This document shows positions 13,853-22,782 of a stretch of 64,000 bases of DNA, piece by piece. The notes below the pieces were generated by a model, which did no database searches, had not been told where the DNA came from, and saw nothing but the letters and a program-made list of their open reading frames with translations. This stretch comes from Acidobacteriota bacterium (GTDB lineage Bacteria; Acidobacteriota; Terriglobia; Terriglobales; Acidobacteriaceae): contig JABCZL010000012.1 of NCBI GenBank assembly GCA_013289685.1, positions 186,001 through 250,000 on the forward strand, given 5' to 3'. Made by a program: the position numbers and the translations under genes. How positions within the stretch are numbered: position 1 is the first letter of the stretch; every line of letters begins with the position of its first letter.

Positions 13853-16800
13853 ATGTCGTCAGAAGAAAACAAACACGATACGTTTGAGGCTCCGAAGGTT
13901 AGCGAGGAGTTCTCTCTCGGTAACGTTCACACTGGGCTTGAGAAGATCCGCACGCGACTGCTGGACTTAACCGCTCGAAACAAACTTTTGAATTTCCGAC
14001 ATCCGAAGACGTCGTGTCTGCGGTTCGTGGATACCGCACTTGACACGCTGTTCCAGCACCTAATGGAGGGGAATACCTTTACTGTCGAGGCCGTTCCTGA
14101 GCCGGATGGCCTCGTGCGAGGTTCAGGCGATGCCCACCGGTTGACCGATGACGCTCAGGAAGAAGACAAAATTCCAGCGAAGGACTGCGCTGGTGGGCTT
14201 GGCTGGAGCACGGACTTTGATCTGGATTCGCCTGACGAACCACCGCGACTGCGCGTACTGGCATACCAAGACGATCTGGACAGGACCGCAAAAAAGATTA
14301 CGACTACAGCGCGGACCTCAATCGAGGAATCTGGTGCGAATATGCTTTATTTGTGCTTCGGATTCCTGGAGTGGAAGGATTCGGAGATCTCTCAAGCTTC
14401 CCATGCACCCCTTCTAATCATGCCGGTCACAATCGAGCGGGAGAAGGCCCCTCGAAATCAAGGATGGGTTTACGAAATCCAGTATTCGGGTGAAGACCTG
14501 ACGACCAACCTGTCTCTCGTAGAGAAGATGAAGCGAGACTTTGGCGTGGCGGTACCATACCTTCGTGAGGAGGACAGCCCGTCTTCTTATGCTGACGCTG
14601 TTCGCGAAGCCATTTCGAGTCGGCCAGGGTGGCAGGTCAGGAATTTTCTGACCCTGGCACTCCTGAGTTTCGGGAAACTTCTGATGTTCCTCGATCTCGA
14701 TCCTACGCGGTGGCCGGCCAAGGCGCGGATCACAGATCATTCCGTCATAAAGAACCTATTTGAAGGTGTTAAGGCATCAAGCGTTACGTTCCCTGACGAG
14801 TATCCAATAGACGATGAAGATCTCAAGACGCCGGTTCCGCGATTGTTCTATGACGCGGACAGTTCGCAGCACAGTGCGTTGATCGACGCCCTCAATGGCA
14901 AGAATTTGGTTATTGAGGGACCACCAGGAACAGGTAAATCCCAGAGCATCACGAACCTGATTGCCGCGGCGCTTCTAAAGGGGAAATCAGTCCTGTTCAT
15001 TGCAGAGAAGTTGGCCGCGCTAGAGGTCGTCTACCGCCGTCTCGACGCAATTGGCTTAGGTCTGTTTTGCTTAGAATTGCATAGCCACAAGACGCAGAAA
15101 CGAGAATTGCTAAACGGTCTCGAACGAAGATTGAGCGCGCGCAATACTTTCGGGGGTGCTCCGAATTTGGAATACAAACTGAGTCAGGCCAAGGAGACTA
15201 GAGGCCAACTCAACAAGTACGTTCGCCTGCTGAATCTACCCCACCCTCAGTTTGGAAGCACAACCTTCGAAATCATATGGGCCAAACACCGCGCGGCGAT
15301 GGCCCTCCCCGGCGAGGTCCCGGACCTAGATTCGTTAATGATTAGGGACGAGGACCGACTTAGCCGTCCTGCTTATGAGCGAGGCAAGCATGCCACGGAT
15401 CTTTTCGCTGTTATTACTAAGGAGATGTTCCAGAAATGGCCCATACTGAAAGAACATCCTTGGTACGGTGTCGAGTCAGCTGAGATCGGATATGCAGAAC
15501 AGGCCGACTTGCTCCGACTGGTCCGCAGCGGCGGTGATTTGGCGAACGCCTGTGCAGATGCCGTCGCGAAGCTCCAAGGAAGAGGATTCGTACTTGCCGG
15601 GACACTGGGCGAGTTGGAGTGGTGTCGTTCAGCCGAAGCGGGCCTTCCTGTTGCTAGCCCGAATCCTACGTTCGCTCTCTTGCCTGGGCTTCATTCAGAT
15701 ACCTCACGCCGGATTATTGGCGGCTTCTGCGACCAGATATCAAACTGGCGCAAGATTCGCGCTCAGATTTCGCAATTGGCCGATTTAAGCACAGCCACCC
15801 AAAGCTATCCTTCTTCTCTTCACGAACTTTCTTGCTTGGTGGATGGGAATGGCATCGGAGAGTTTTCCGCGTCGGAGATCAATGCCCATGCTACGAGAGT
15901 CAAAGAGCTACTTCATCAGATCCCTTATGCCACAAATTTGTCGTCTTGGGCGCATTCTAGTCTCTCACCGAAGGTTTCTAGCAGCCGTCAGGGCTTCAAT
16001 TTGCTGCGTGAAGCATTCAGCGCGCTCGCTACTGCTCCCGATGAGGAACTCAGCTACCGGCATTCAGCGCTACAGCGTGAATCCTCACCGACCGTAATCA
16101 GGTTGGCCCAGGAGAAAGCAGCTGATATCCGCGCCAGAGGCACAAAGCTCAGAGAACAGTTTGAACTGAGCAACCTTCCTTCGTCCGCCGAACTGCATGA
16201 TCATGCAGCCAATCTGTTGGAAAGCAACTCTGTCAGCCGTCTGTTTCGAAAAGATTGTCGAAATGCAAAGCGAATCTTTCGCCGGATTCTGAAAACACCT
16301 AGGAGGGTTGGTCACTCAGAGGCTATCTCAGGACTCAGGGACCTAGCGGAGTACGAGGATCGGCTCAGATCTTTCAATACCGACAAGCGTTTTAGCGAAG
16401 TCGCGGGAGTTCATTATGACGGCGTCAACACTCCTTGGCCGGCATTACTGCGTGTGGCGGAATGGCTCTCCGGTGCAAGTCTTAGTTTAGGGTCAGCGGG
16501 CAAAGAATTTCTGGACGTGCTCACCTCGATGCCGGTATCGGATTTTAGAACTTTGCGCCGACAGGTCGAAGGAAGGGGCGAGGAGGTCGACGCTCTGACC
16601 GGCATTTGCGATCTGGCCAAGCCGGCCACGGACGCCTTACCGGCTTCTATGAGGTGTTCGTGGGATGGGTCTTTGGAAGAATTCGGCGCCAATCTCAAGG
16701 GAGTAGACCGCAAACTGTCCCACCTGTCCACATTGGCAGGCCAGAGCGGGATAAAGAATTTTCTCAAGTTGGCTCATGCGGGAACGCTGCATGACTTATG

Positions 16801-18901
16801 CCGTGACGAGAGCCTATATGCGCGTGAGGTTGATCGCTTAACCAAAGAGCTCGGGTTAGCGAACGTCTGTGAAGGCCCAGACACAAACATTGACGCGATC
16901 GGCCAAGCGGTGGACTTCGCTGCCGAAGTCGACTCTGGTGCGCTTCCGCCCTCTGTTCGCTGTTGGCTGCTACAAGATTTCGACGCAAACTCTCCGTTAC
17001 TTCATACGGAGTTGAGTAGCTATATCGACCTGATGTCGGAACTTCAGCGAGCACTGCTGACTATAACCAAAATTGCCAAGCTGGATGCCGCGGGATTTTG
17101 GGGTTGTCAAACGATCTATGAAGTTCCGTTTATGGCAGTTGCTACTCGCTTAAGACGTGCACTGCATTGCCCTGACGATCTCCCCATGTTCGTCGACTGG
17201 CTTCGCTCATGGGATGAGTGCTCTGTGGCGACTTTGCCTGCGCTGCCACGCTTGGTTCTTAGCAATGCGGTAACGACTGACGCGGTGCCCCGAGTCTACG
17301 AATACCTTTTCTACAGTTCTCTGGCCACCAGTTGCATTAACGCTCATTCTGATCTGATGTTGTTTAAAGGGCTCGCTCACGAGAATGTGCGGGCCAGGTT
17401 TGCCGCGCTTGATAGAGAGATCATGTCGCTTAATGCTAAGTACGCGGCGTCCGTGCTTGACGCCCGTTCCGTTCCAATGGGCTCTCGATCTGGCCCCATA
17501 GGTCAATGGAGTGACCTTTCGCTTATCGATCATGAGCTAGCGAAACAGAAACGCCACGTGCCGATACGGCAACTCGTGAACCGAGCGGGCGATGCCCTGA
17601 AAGCGCTTAAACCATGTTTCATGATGAGCCCGTTGTCGGTAGCTCAGTACCTAGAGCCAGGCAGGCTAGTTTTCGATCTCGTTGTCATGGATGAGGCATC
17701 CCAACTCAAGCCGGAAGACGCCCTCGGTGCAATCGCACGAGGAGGGCAATTGGTTGTTGTTGGAGATCCGAAGCAGCTTCCTCCGACCACATTCTTTGAA
17801 CGAGTAATGGACGACGGGGATGTGACCGACGATGATCTTACGGCTGCGGAGGACGCTGAAAGCATTCTTGATGTCGCCACGTCGGTGTATCAACCGATCA
17901 GGCGATTGCGCTGGCATTATCGTTCACGCCACCACAGCCTAATAGAGTTTTCAAACCACGAATTCTACAAAAACCTAGTCGTGTTCCCGTCCGCATATTC
18001 GGATCATCCAGGATTGGGAGTGAAGCTCATCGAAGTCCCAGATGGACGATTTGTCAATCGTAGGAATGTCGTTGAAGCACAAAACGTGGTTCGTGCAGCG
18101 GTCGAACACATGCGCGTACATCCGCAAGAGAGCCTCGGAATCGTGGCATTAAACTTTGAACAACGTGAACTGATAGACGACTTGCTTGACCAGGAAATCA
18201 TGAATGATCCCCACGCGGAGGCGTTTGTATCGGACTGGCGGGGGAAGTCGGAACCGTTGTTTGTCAAGAACTTGGAATATGTACAAGGCGATGAGCGGGA
18301 CGTGATTTTCATTTCGACGACCTACGGACCAAATGAGCAGGGCAAGCAATTCCAGAGGTTTGGACCAATCAACGGACCACAGGGCCATCGACGGCTGAAT
18401 GTCCTGTTCACGCGTGCCAAGAGGCGAGTCGAAGTGTTTTCGTCCCTACAAGCTAACAACATCGTGACAGACAGCGCCTCTTGGGGAGTGAAGGTTCTCC
18501 GACAATACTTGGAATTTGCCAAGAATGGCACAATCCCCGAGATACCCGGAGCGGGAGGCGAACCTGACAGCGATTTCGAGATTTCGGTGGGGTATATTCT
18601 CAAGTCGGCAGGGTATGAAATTGTGCCTCAAGTGGGCGTTGCAGGATTCTCCATCGACATCGGCGTTAAAGACTCGGCCAATTCAGGTCGATACCTCGCA
18701 GGAATCGAGTGCGATGGCGCAGCTTATCACTCAGCGAAGTCAGCCCGCGATCGCGATCGTCTACGCCAGGAGATCCTTGAGAGCCACGGCTGGAAAATCT
18801 ATAGAGTCTGGTCAACAGATTGGTTTAAGAATAAACGGCATGAGGAGACTCGACTGTTGCAGTTTCTATCCGCCGCGCAACTAGAAGCAGCCCGCGCCTG
18901 A
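13853..18901 (+). CDS. DUF4011 / superfamily 1 helicase / Vsr-like nuclease fusion, defence protein
   Basis: A 1,682-residue protein from ATG 13853 (GTG at 13793 is also open). The N-terminal DUF4011 region starts at about residue 25 (LLDLTARNKLLNF). The SF1 helicase has Walker A GPPGTGKSQS near 356, Walker B VVMDEASQ near 1277, GDPKQLPPTTFF near 1303 and WHYRSRHHSLIEF near 1354. A long, poorly conserved helical insert lies between about 480 and 1230. The C-terminal Vsr/MTES_1575-type nuclease (about 1585-1670) has SIDIGV, GIECDGAAYH and an R-D-R-D-R-L helix ending in VWSTDWF. This DUF4011-helicase-Vsr layout was reported as the single-gene anti-phage system hhe. All motifs look intact, and a structured leader precedes it. 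Confidence 0.85.
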   Translation: MSSEENKHDTFEAPKVSEEFSLGNVHTGLEKIRTRLLDLTARNKLLNFRHPKTSCLRFVDTALDTLFQHLMEGNTFTVEAVPEPDGLVRGSGDAHRLTDDAQEEDKIPAKDCAGGLGWSTDFDLDSPDEPPRLRVLAYQDDLDRTAKKITTTARTSIEESGANMLYLCFGFLEWKDSEISQASHAPLLIMPVTIEREKAPRNQGWVYEIQYSGEDLTTNLSLVEKMKRDFGVAVPYLREEDSPSSYADAVREAISSRPGWQVRNFLTLALLSFGKLLMFLDLDPTRWPAKARITDHSVIKNLFEGVKASSVTFPDEYPIDDEDLKTPVPRLFYDADSSQHSALIDALNGKNLVIEGPPGTGKSQSITNLIAAALLKGKSVLFIAEKLAALEVVYRRLDAIGLGLFCLELHSHKTQKRELLNGLERRLSARNTFGGAPNLEYKLSQAKETRGQLNKYVRLLNLPHPQFGSTTFEIIWAKHRAAMALPGEVPDLDSLMIRDEDRLSRPAYERGKHATDLFAVITKEMFQKWPILKEHPWYGVESAEIGYAEQADLLRLVRSGGDLANACADAVAKLQGRGFVLAGTLGELEWCRSAEAGLPVASPNPTFALLPGLHSDTSRRIIGGFCDQISNWRKIRAQISQLADLSTATQSYPSSLHELSCLVDGNGIGEFSASEINAHATRVKELLHQIPYATNLSSWAHSSLSPKVSSSRQGFNLLREAFSALATAPDEELSYRHSALQRESSPTVIRLAQEKAADIRARGTKLREQFELSNLPSSAELHDHAANLLESNSVSRLFRKDCRNAKRIFRRILKTPRRVGHSEAISGLRDLAEYEDRLRSFNTDKRFSEVAGVHYDGVNTPWPALLRVAEWLSGASLSLGSAGKEFLDVLTSMPVSDFRTLRRQVEGRGEEVDALTGICDLAKPATDALPASMRCSWDGSLEEFGANLKGVDRKLSHLSTLAGQSGIKNFLKLAHAGTLHDLCRDESLYAREVDRLTKELGLANVCEGPDTNIDAIGQAVDFAAEVDSGALPPSVRCWLLQDFDANSPLLHTELSSYIDLMSELQRALLTITKIAKLDAAGFWGCQTIYEVPFMAVATRLRRALHCPDDLPMFVDWLRSWDECSVATLPALPRLVLSNAVTTDAVPRVYEYLFYSSLATSCINAHSDLMLFKGLAHENVRARFAALDREIMSLNAKYAASVLDARSVPMGSRSGPIGQWSDLSLIDHELAKQKRHVPIRQLVNRAGDALKALKPCFMMSPLSVAQYLEPGRLVFDLVVMDEASQLKPEDALGAIARGGQLVVVGDPKQLPPTTFFERVMDDGDVTDDDLTAAEDAESILDVATSVYQPIRRLRWHYRSRHHSLIEFSNHEFYKNLVVFPSAYSDHPGLGVKLIEVPDGRFVNRRNVVEAQNVVRAAVEHMRVHPQESLGIVALNFEQRELIDDLLDQEIMNDPHAEAFVSDWRGKSEPLFVKNLEYVQGDERDVIFISTTYGPNEQGKQFQRFGPINGPQGHRRLNVLFTRAKRRVEVFSSLQANNIVTDSASWGVKVLRQYLEFAKNGTIPEIPGAGGEPDSDFEISVGYILKSAGYEIVPQVGVAGFSIDIGVKDSANSGRYLAGIECDGAAYHSAKSARDRDRLRQEILESHGWKIYRVWSTDWFKNKRHEETRLLQFLSAAQLEAARA

Positions 18902-18924
18902 GTCCATATACTCCAAGGTGCATA

Positions 18925-18971
18925 TTGACATCTTACGCAATATGCGTAACAATATACGCAATATGCGTAAC
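18925..18971 (+). promoter_or_regulatory. Promoter with two phased palindromic operators
   Basis: TTGACA at 18925-18930 is followed by two identical 17-base copies of TACGCAATATGCGTAAC at 18934 and 18955. Their arms TACGCA/TGCGTA are palindromic and the copies are exactly 21 bp (two helical turns) apart. They cover the spacer, the expected -10 region and the probable ATG at 18963. This is what an autorepressed toxin-antitoxin promoter looks like. Confidence 0.65.
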
Positions 18972-19565
18972 TCGTCGGTGTTAACCGCGCTGTTCCCACA
19001 CGTGCGCCAAGGTGTGCTCGCGGCTACGCTCACACAGCCAAGCAAGTGGTGGTATCTGTCGGAGCTTGCTGATCGTCTCGGGACGACCCCATCCAGCCTT
19101 CAGCGGGAACTGTCATCCCTGGTGGCAAGCGGCATATTAACGCACCGCCGTGAAGGTACAAGGGCCTACTTCAAAGCAGAGACCAGATCCCCGGTATTCC
19201 GAGAACTGCAGCAACTGTTCGAGAAAACCGCAGGTCTCATTTCGATTGTGAAGCAGATACTGGAGCCCTTCGGAGACAAAATCCAATGTGCTTTTGTCTA
19301 CGGCTCCGTTGCGCGAAACCGGGAGCATGCGACGAGTGACGTGGATTTGATGGTCGTCGGCAAAGCTGGTCTTGCTGACCTGTCTTCGGCACTGCGCAAC
19401 GCGGAGCAACGCCTCGGGAGGGAAGTGAATGCCACGGTCTATTCCCAGGAAGAGTTTCGTGAGAAGGTGAAGTCGCATGATCATTTCCTGACAACCGTTT
19501 TGAAGGGGCGCAAGCATTTTGTGAGAGGAGCCCAGAGTGACTTGGACGAACTTGTTGGCAAATAA
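18963..19565 (+). CDS. HTH-nucleotidyltransferase, MntA-like antitoxin
   Basis: A 200-residue protein from ATG 18963 (an open frame extends 15 codons upstream through the operators). The N-terminal winged helix-turn-helix (about 15-75: WWYLSELADRLGTTPSSLQREL, then GILTHRREG) is of the ArsR type. The C-terminal half is a minimal nucleotidyltransferase with YGSVARNREHATSDVDLMV near residue 115 (G-S...D-x-D) and ATVYSQEEF near 162. In MntA-HepT systems the antitoxin inactivates the HEPN RNase by adding AMP. The HTH plus the palindromes at its promoter suggest it also represses its own operon. It overlaps the next gene by 29 nt. Confidence 0.75.
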   Translation: MRNSSVLTALFPHVRQGVLAATLTQPSKWWYLSELADRLGTTPSSLQRELSSLVASGILTHRREGTRAYFKAETRSPVFRELQQLFEKTAGLISIVKQILEPFGDKIQCAFVYGSVARNREHATSDVDLMVVGKAGLADLSSALRNAEQRLGREVNATVYSQEEFREKVKSHDHFLTTVLKGRKHFVRGAQSDLDELVGK

Positions 19566-19983
19566 GGAAGCCCAGAAACACAAAGCCTCCAAGAAGGAAT
19601 TAGACAATATGCGGGCCCTGATCGCCCGCGACCTAGCGGACGCGAGTCTTGCTGGCCTCTCAGCAGATCGGAGATTCGCCACTGCTTACAACGCAGCACT
19701 CCAGGCCGCCAACATGGCGATTGCCTGTGCGGGATATCGGATCATGAGCAAGGTTGGACATCACCGGGTGTCGTTAGAGAGCACGAAACTTGTGTTGGGC
19801 AAACCCGTTCACAAGTACGCCGATTATTTCGAAACCTGTCGGCGAAAGCGAAATACGATCGACTACACCTTCTCCAACGTCGCGACGGAGACGGAAGCAA
19901 AGGAGATCCTCATCCAAGCGCAACAGTTTTATCGCGAGGTCGAGGACTGGATTACCAAGAACCATCCCACGCTCAAGGAGTAG
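19537..19983 (+). CDS. HEPN-like protein, putative HepT-type RNase toxin
   Basis: A 148-residue all-helical protein translated from a GTG inside the upstream nucleotidyltransferase gene. A basic N-terminal helix, a central AYNAALQAANMAIACAGYR helix near residue 50 and CRRKRNTIDYTF near residue 103 resemble HEPN domains. The canonical R-x(4-6)-H RNase motif here reads R-N-T-I-D-Y, with Tyr in place of His, so catalysis is uncertain. Pairing with an MNT nucleotidyltransferase is the hallmark of these toxin-antitoxin modules, several of which cut tRNA. That would fit the tRNA-repair island about 6 kb away. Confidence 0.6.
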   Translation: MTWTNLLANKEAQKHKASKKELDNMRALIARDLADASLAGLSADRRFATAYNAALQAANMAIACAGYRIMSKVGHHRVSLESTKLVLGKPVHKYADYFETCRRKRNTIDYTFSNVATETEAKEILIQAQQFYREVEDWITKNHPTLKE

Positions 19984-20099
19984 ATTTGGTTATTGTTTCA
20001 AGACGGAGCCGAATGCCACGCACAGGCAGCGCAGACTAGGATCAGGCGAACCGAGAGTGAGAATAACAAAGGGGTACAGCCGAGGCCATACCCCTCAGG

Positions 20100-20326
20100 C
20101 TATCGGTTGTAATGGTTTCGCTGCATTCCGTCATACCGACCGGTTTGCATGCAGCATTTCTTGAAACTTACGTCCGGAACCGCATGGGCACGGATCGTTC
20201 CGGCCCAACTTCTCAAAGAGCTCCTTATCGCCGTGTACAACGCGGAAACCCGCGCTTTACGTTGGTCTCGGATGGGAAGCCCTTCCGGCGTTTGCTGGTG
20301 ACCTCGTAGAAAAAGTCGTCTCTCAC
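20100..20326 (-). pseudogene. Decayed SEC-C zinc-motif gene
   Basis: Reading from a GTG at 20326 with a strong GGAGGA ribosome site, the product starts VRDDFFYEVTSKRRKGFPSE. After a frame change it continues [20 protein letters not shown] and PCGSGRK, and after a second change [13 protein letters not shown]. The pieces join into a normal SEC-C zinc-binding protein ([18 protein letters not shown] type), so two frameshifts have inactivated it. The IS66 left end lies 15 nt before its start. Confidence 0.6.
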
Positions 20327-20398
20327 GGCCGTCCTCCTTCGTAAGCGTCTGACCAACACACCTGTTCGACAGGCGGGGGTCTGTGTTGAAGTGTCCGG

Positions 20399-20761
20399 AT
20401 GACCGCAAAAACAGAGTTGTCAGCGCCCAAGCGACGTACCCGTGCGGAGGTTCAGCAGTTGGTGGCCGAGTTTGTGAGCAGCGGGATGCGGCGGAGCGAG
20501 TTTTGCAAGAGTCGAGGATTGAGCTTCAGCACCCTGGATCGCCATCTGAAAAAGTGGCGTTGGAAGAGAAGGCGTAGACCAGCTTCTTCGGCCGGGCGGT
20601 TGGTGAAGGTGGAGTTGGCCGCCAGAAAATCGCCGCCGACGCAGCACGAACCGAGTTGCGGGCTGGCCGTGGTGCTGTCGGGCGATCGCCGGATCGAAGT
20701 GCAACGTGATTTTGATATGAATACGTTCGAGCGCCTGGTGAATGCACTGGAGCGGGTGTAA
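20399..20761 (+). CDS. tnpA: IS66 accessory protein TnpA
   Basis: A 120-residue protein with an N-terminal helix-turn-helix (RTRAEVQQLVAEFVSSG, SRGLSFSTLDRHL) and a basic tail, typical of IS66 orf1. It is needed with TnpB for efficient IS66 movement, though its exact role is unclear. TnpB starts 3 nt after its stop. Confidence 0.88.
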   Translation: MTAKTELSAPKRRTRAEVQQLVAEFVSSGMRRSEFCKSRGLSFSTLDRHLKKWRWKRRRRPASSAGRLVKVELAARKSPPTQHEPSCGLAVVLSGDRRIEVQRDFDMNTFERLVNALERV

Positions 20762-20764
20762 GCC

Positions 20765-21139
20765 GTGTTTGGACTGGGTCCAGCCACACGGATCTATCTG
20801 GCTGCCGGAGTCACCGACATGCGCAAGGGGTTCGAGGGGCTGTACGGTCTGGTCCGGGATCGTTTGTCGTGTGAGCCTCTTAGCGGGCACCTGTTCTTGT
20901 TCTGCAACGGCCAGCGCAATCGGCTGAAGGTCCTCGTTTGGGACGGAAGCGGACTCTGGGTCTGTGCCAAGAGGTTGGAGAAAGGGCGCTTCACCTGGCC
21001 GCGATCCGGCGATGCGCAGGGCAAGGTCGTCCTGAGTCACGAAGAGCTCTCCTTATTACTCGGTGGTATCGATCTGGCCAAGACCAAGCACAAGCGGTGG
21101 TACCGGAAAGGGTCCCCGGAAGGACATGCCGCCGCATGA
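20765..21139 (+). CDS. tnpB: IS66 Orf2 protein TnpB
   Basis: A 124-residue IS66 Orf2-like protein starting at GTG. Characteristic motifs are TRIYLAAGVTDMRKGFEGL near residue 9, LFLFCNGQRNRLKVLVWDGSG near 47, and a C-terminal HKRWYRKG. Full length for the family and apparently intact. Confidence 0.92.
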   Translation: MFGLGPATRIYLAAGVTDMRKGFEGLYGLVRDRLSCEPLSGHLFLFCNGQRNRLKVLVWDGSGLWVCAKRLEKGRFTWPRSGDAQGKVVLSHEELSLLLGGIDLAKTKHKRWYRKGSPEGHAAA

Positions 21140-21192
21140 GTTACTTGGTTGCTTGAACGTTTCGATCAACTCTGGTAAATCAGTAACCCATT

Positions 21193-22719
21193 GTGAGTGC
21201 GCCTCCCATTCCTTCAGCGCCAGCCGACCTGGAACTCATCGCACAACTGAAGAGCCAGTTACAGTATGCGGAGCTGAGGATTCGTGTGCTGGAAGAGCGT
21301 CTGCGGCTGATGCGGATCGAGAACTATGGAGCGGGCGGCGAAAAGCTCCCCCACGCGCAAATGGTACTGTTCGACCTTGAGCCGGTCATCAGTGAAGTGA
21401 TCATGGAGGCCGAGAGTAAACCCGAGCCAGTGCGGCGCTCGACAAAGACCTCCTGTAAGCATCCAGGCCGCCAAGACTTGCCTCCGAATCTCCCTCATGT
21501 AGAGCGGATTCTGCCTTGCACACCGGATCAGCGCGTGTGCAAGCGCTGCGGCAAAGAGACCGTGGTGATCGGCTATGAGGAGAGTTCCCAGTTGGATGTT
21601 GAGCCAGCGAAGTACTTCGTGCTGGTTACGAAACGCGAGAAACGGGCTTGCCGGAATTGTGAGGAACTCGGAGTGGTCGCGGCACCACTGCCACCACGGA
21701 TCATCGAGAAGTGCTTGGCTAGCGACCGGATCGTCATCGACACCGTCGCCAGCAAATATTGCAATCATGCTCCCCTTTACCGACAGAGCGTGATTCTAGA
21801 AAGAGACAGTGGCCTGGAAATCAGCCGCGCGACGCTGGACGGCTGGATCCTCAAAGTCGGCGAGTTGCTGATCCCGATGGTCGCGGCAATGAGGCGCGAG
21901 TTGATCAGCGGCAGTTACATCCAGGCGGATGAAACCCCGGTGGATGTGCAGATGCGTGAGGGCCGTGGACAGAATCACCAAGCATATCTCTGGCAATACA
22001 GTCGCCCTGGAGGAAGCGCGGTATTTGACTTCCGGCTAGGCCGTGGACGCGATGGACCGAAGCGGTTCTTAGGACAGTTCGAAGGCATTCTACAAACTGA
22101 CGGATACGCCGCTTATGACCAGATCGGCGGGCCGAGGATGGTGCATGCCACGTGTTGGGCTCATGCTAGAAGGCAGTTTTTCGAGGCGGTGCAGCTAAAT
22201 CCCCGAGACCCGGTTGCAACTCCGATCGTGGCGCGGATGGACGAACTGTTTGCCGTCGATGCGGAAGCTCGCCGCAAAACGCTGACTACTGCGGCGCGCC
22301 ATGCCGAGCGTCAGGAAAGAGCCAAGCCTCTCCTCGACGATATTCATAGCAAGATCGCGGCAGCCCGGTCGATTGCTTTGCCCTCCAGTACACTTAGCAA
22401 AGCCTGCCAGTACGCGCTCACGCTTTGGAGGAAACTTACACGATTCCTGGAATATCCGGAACTTGAGCTGAGCAACAACCTGGCGGAGAATTCAATGCGT
22501 CCGGTAGCTCTGGGTCGGAAGAACTGGATCCACATCGGCAGTCCCTTCGCAGGACCGAAGGTTGCAGCGATCCTCTCGGTCGTGGAAAGCTGCCGCAGGT
22601 TGAAACTTCCCGTGCGCAACTATCTGGTTTCGGTCCTTCCCGGGCTTGCTGATCTTCCGATCCGCCGCCTGCCCGACCTTACTCCCGCAGCGTGGGTCGC
22701 CCAGCATTCTATCGAGTAG
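21193..22719 (+). CDS. tnpC: IS66 transposase TnpC
   Basis: A 508-residue DDE transposase starting at GTG. The N-terminal coiled region (about 10-45) is followed by a zinc-ribbon (CKRCG, CRNC near residues 113-160). The catalytic core shows YIQADETPVD near residue 240, LQTDGYAAYD near 300 and LAENSMRPVALGRKNW near 435, supplying Asp, Asp and Glu, then the IS66 C-terminal domain. No frameshift is seen, so the transposase could be active. Confidence 0.93.
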   Translation: MSAPPIPSAPADLELIAQLKSQLQYAELRIRVLEERLRLMRIENYGAGGEKLPHAQMVLFDLEPVISEVIMEAESKPEPVRRSTKTSCKHPGRQDLPPNLPHVERILPCTPDQRVCKRCGKETVVIGYEESSQLDVEPAKYFVLVTKREKRACRNCEELGVVAAPLPPRIIEKCLASDRIVIDTVASKYCNHAPLYRQSVILERDSGLEISRATLDGWILKVGELLIPMVAAMRRELISGSYIQADETPVDVQMREGRGQNHQAYLWQYSRPGGSAVFDFRLGRGRDGPKRFLGQFEGILQTDGYAAYDQIGGPRMVHATCWAHARRQFFEAVQLNPRDPVATPIVARMDELFAVDAEARRKTLTTAARHAERQERAKPLLDDIHSKIAAARSIALPSSTLSKACQYALTLWRKLTRFLEYPELELSNNLAENSMRPVALGRKNWIHIGSPFAGPKVAAILSVVESCRRLKLPVRNYLVSVLPGLADLPIRRLPDLTPAAWVAQHSIE

Positions 22720-22782
22720 AGCCAGCGTTATTTGGATCGAAATCGAGGGCACAATGCCGTTCTCTTGTTTTGAGGGAGAAAC

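Larger units (their letters stand above)
20341..22760 (+). mobile_element. IS66-family insertion sequence
   Basis: Three genes in the order tnpA-tnpB-tnpC define IS66. The left end is likely at 20341, where the sequence begins GTAAGCG as IS66 ends do. I could not find a convincing matching right inverted repeat after tnpC or an 8-bp target duplication, so the right boundary is approximate and that end may be lost. Confidence 0.75.

Noticed and set aside
22720-22780. Right inverted repeat of the IS66 element
   Set aside because: The sequence CAGCGTTAT only partly resembles the left end; no reliable match or target duplication.
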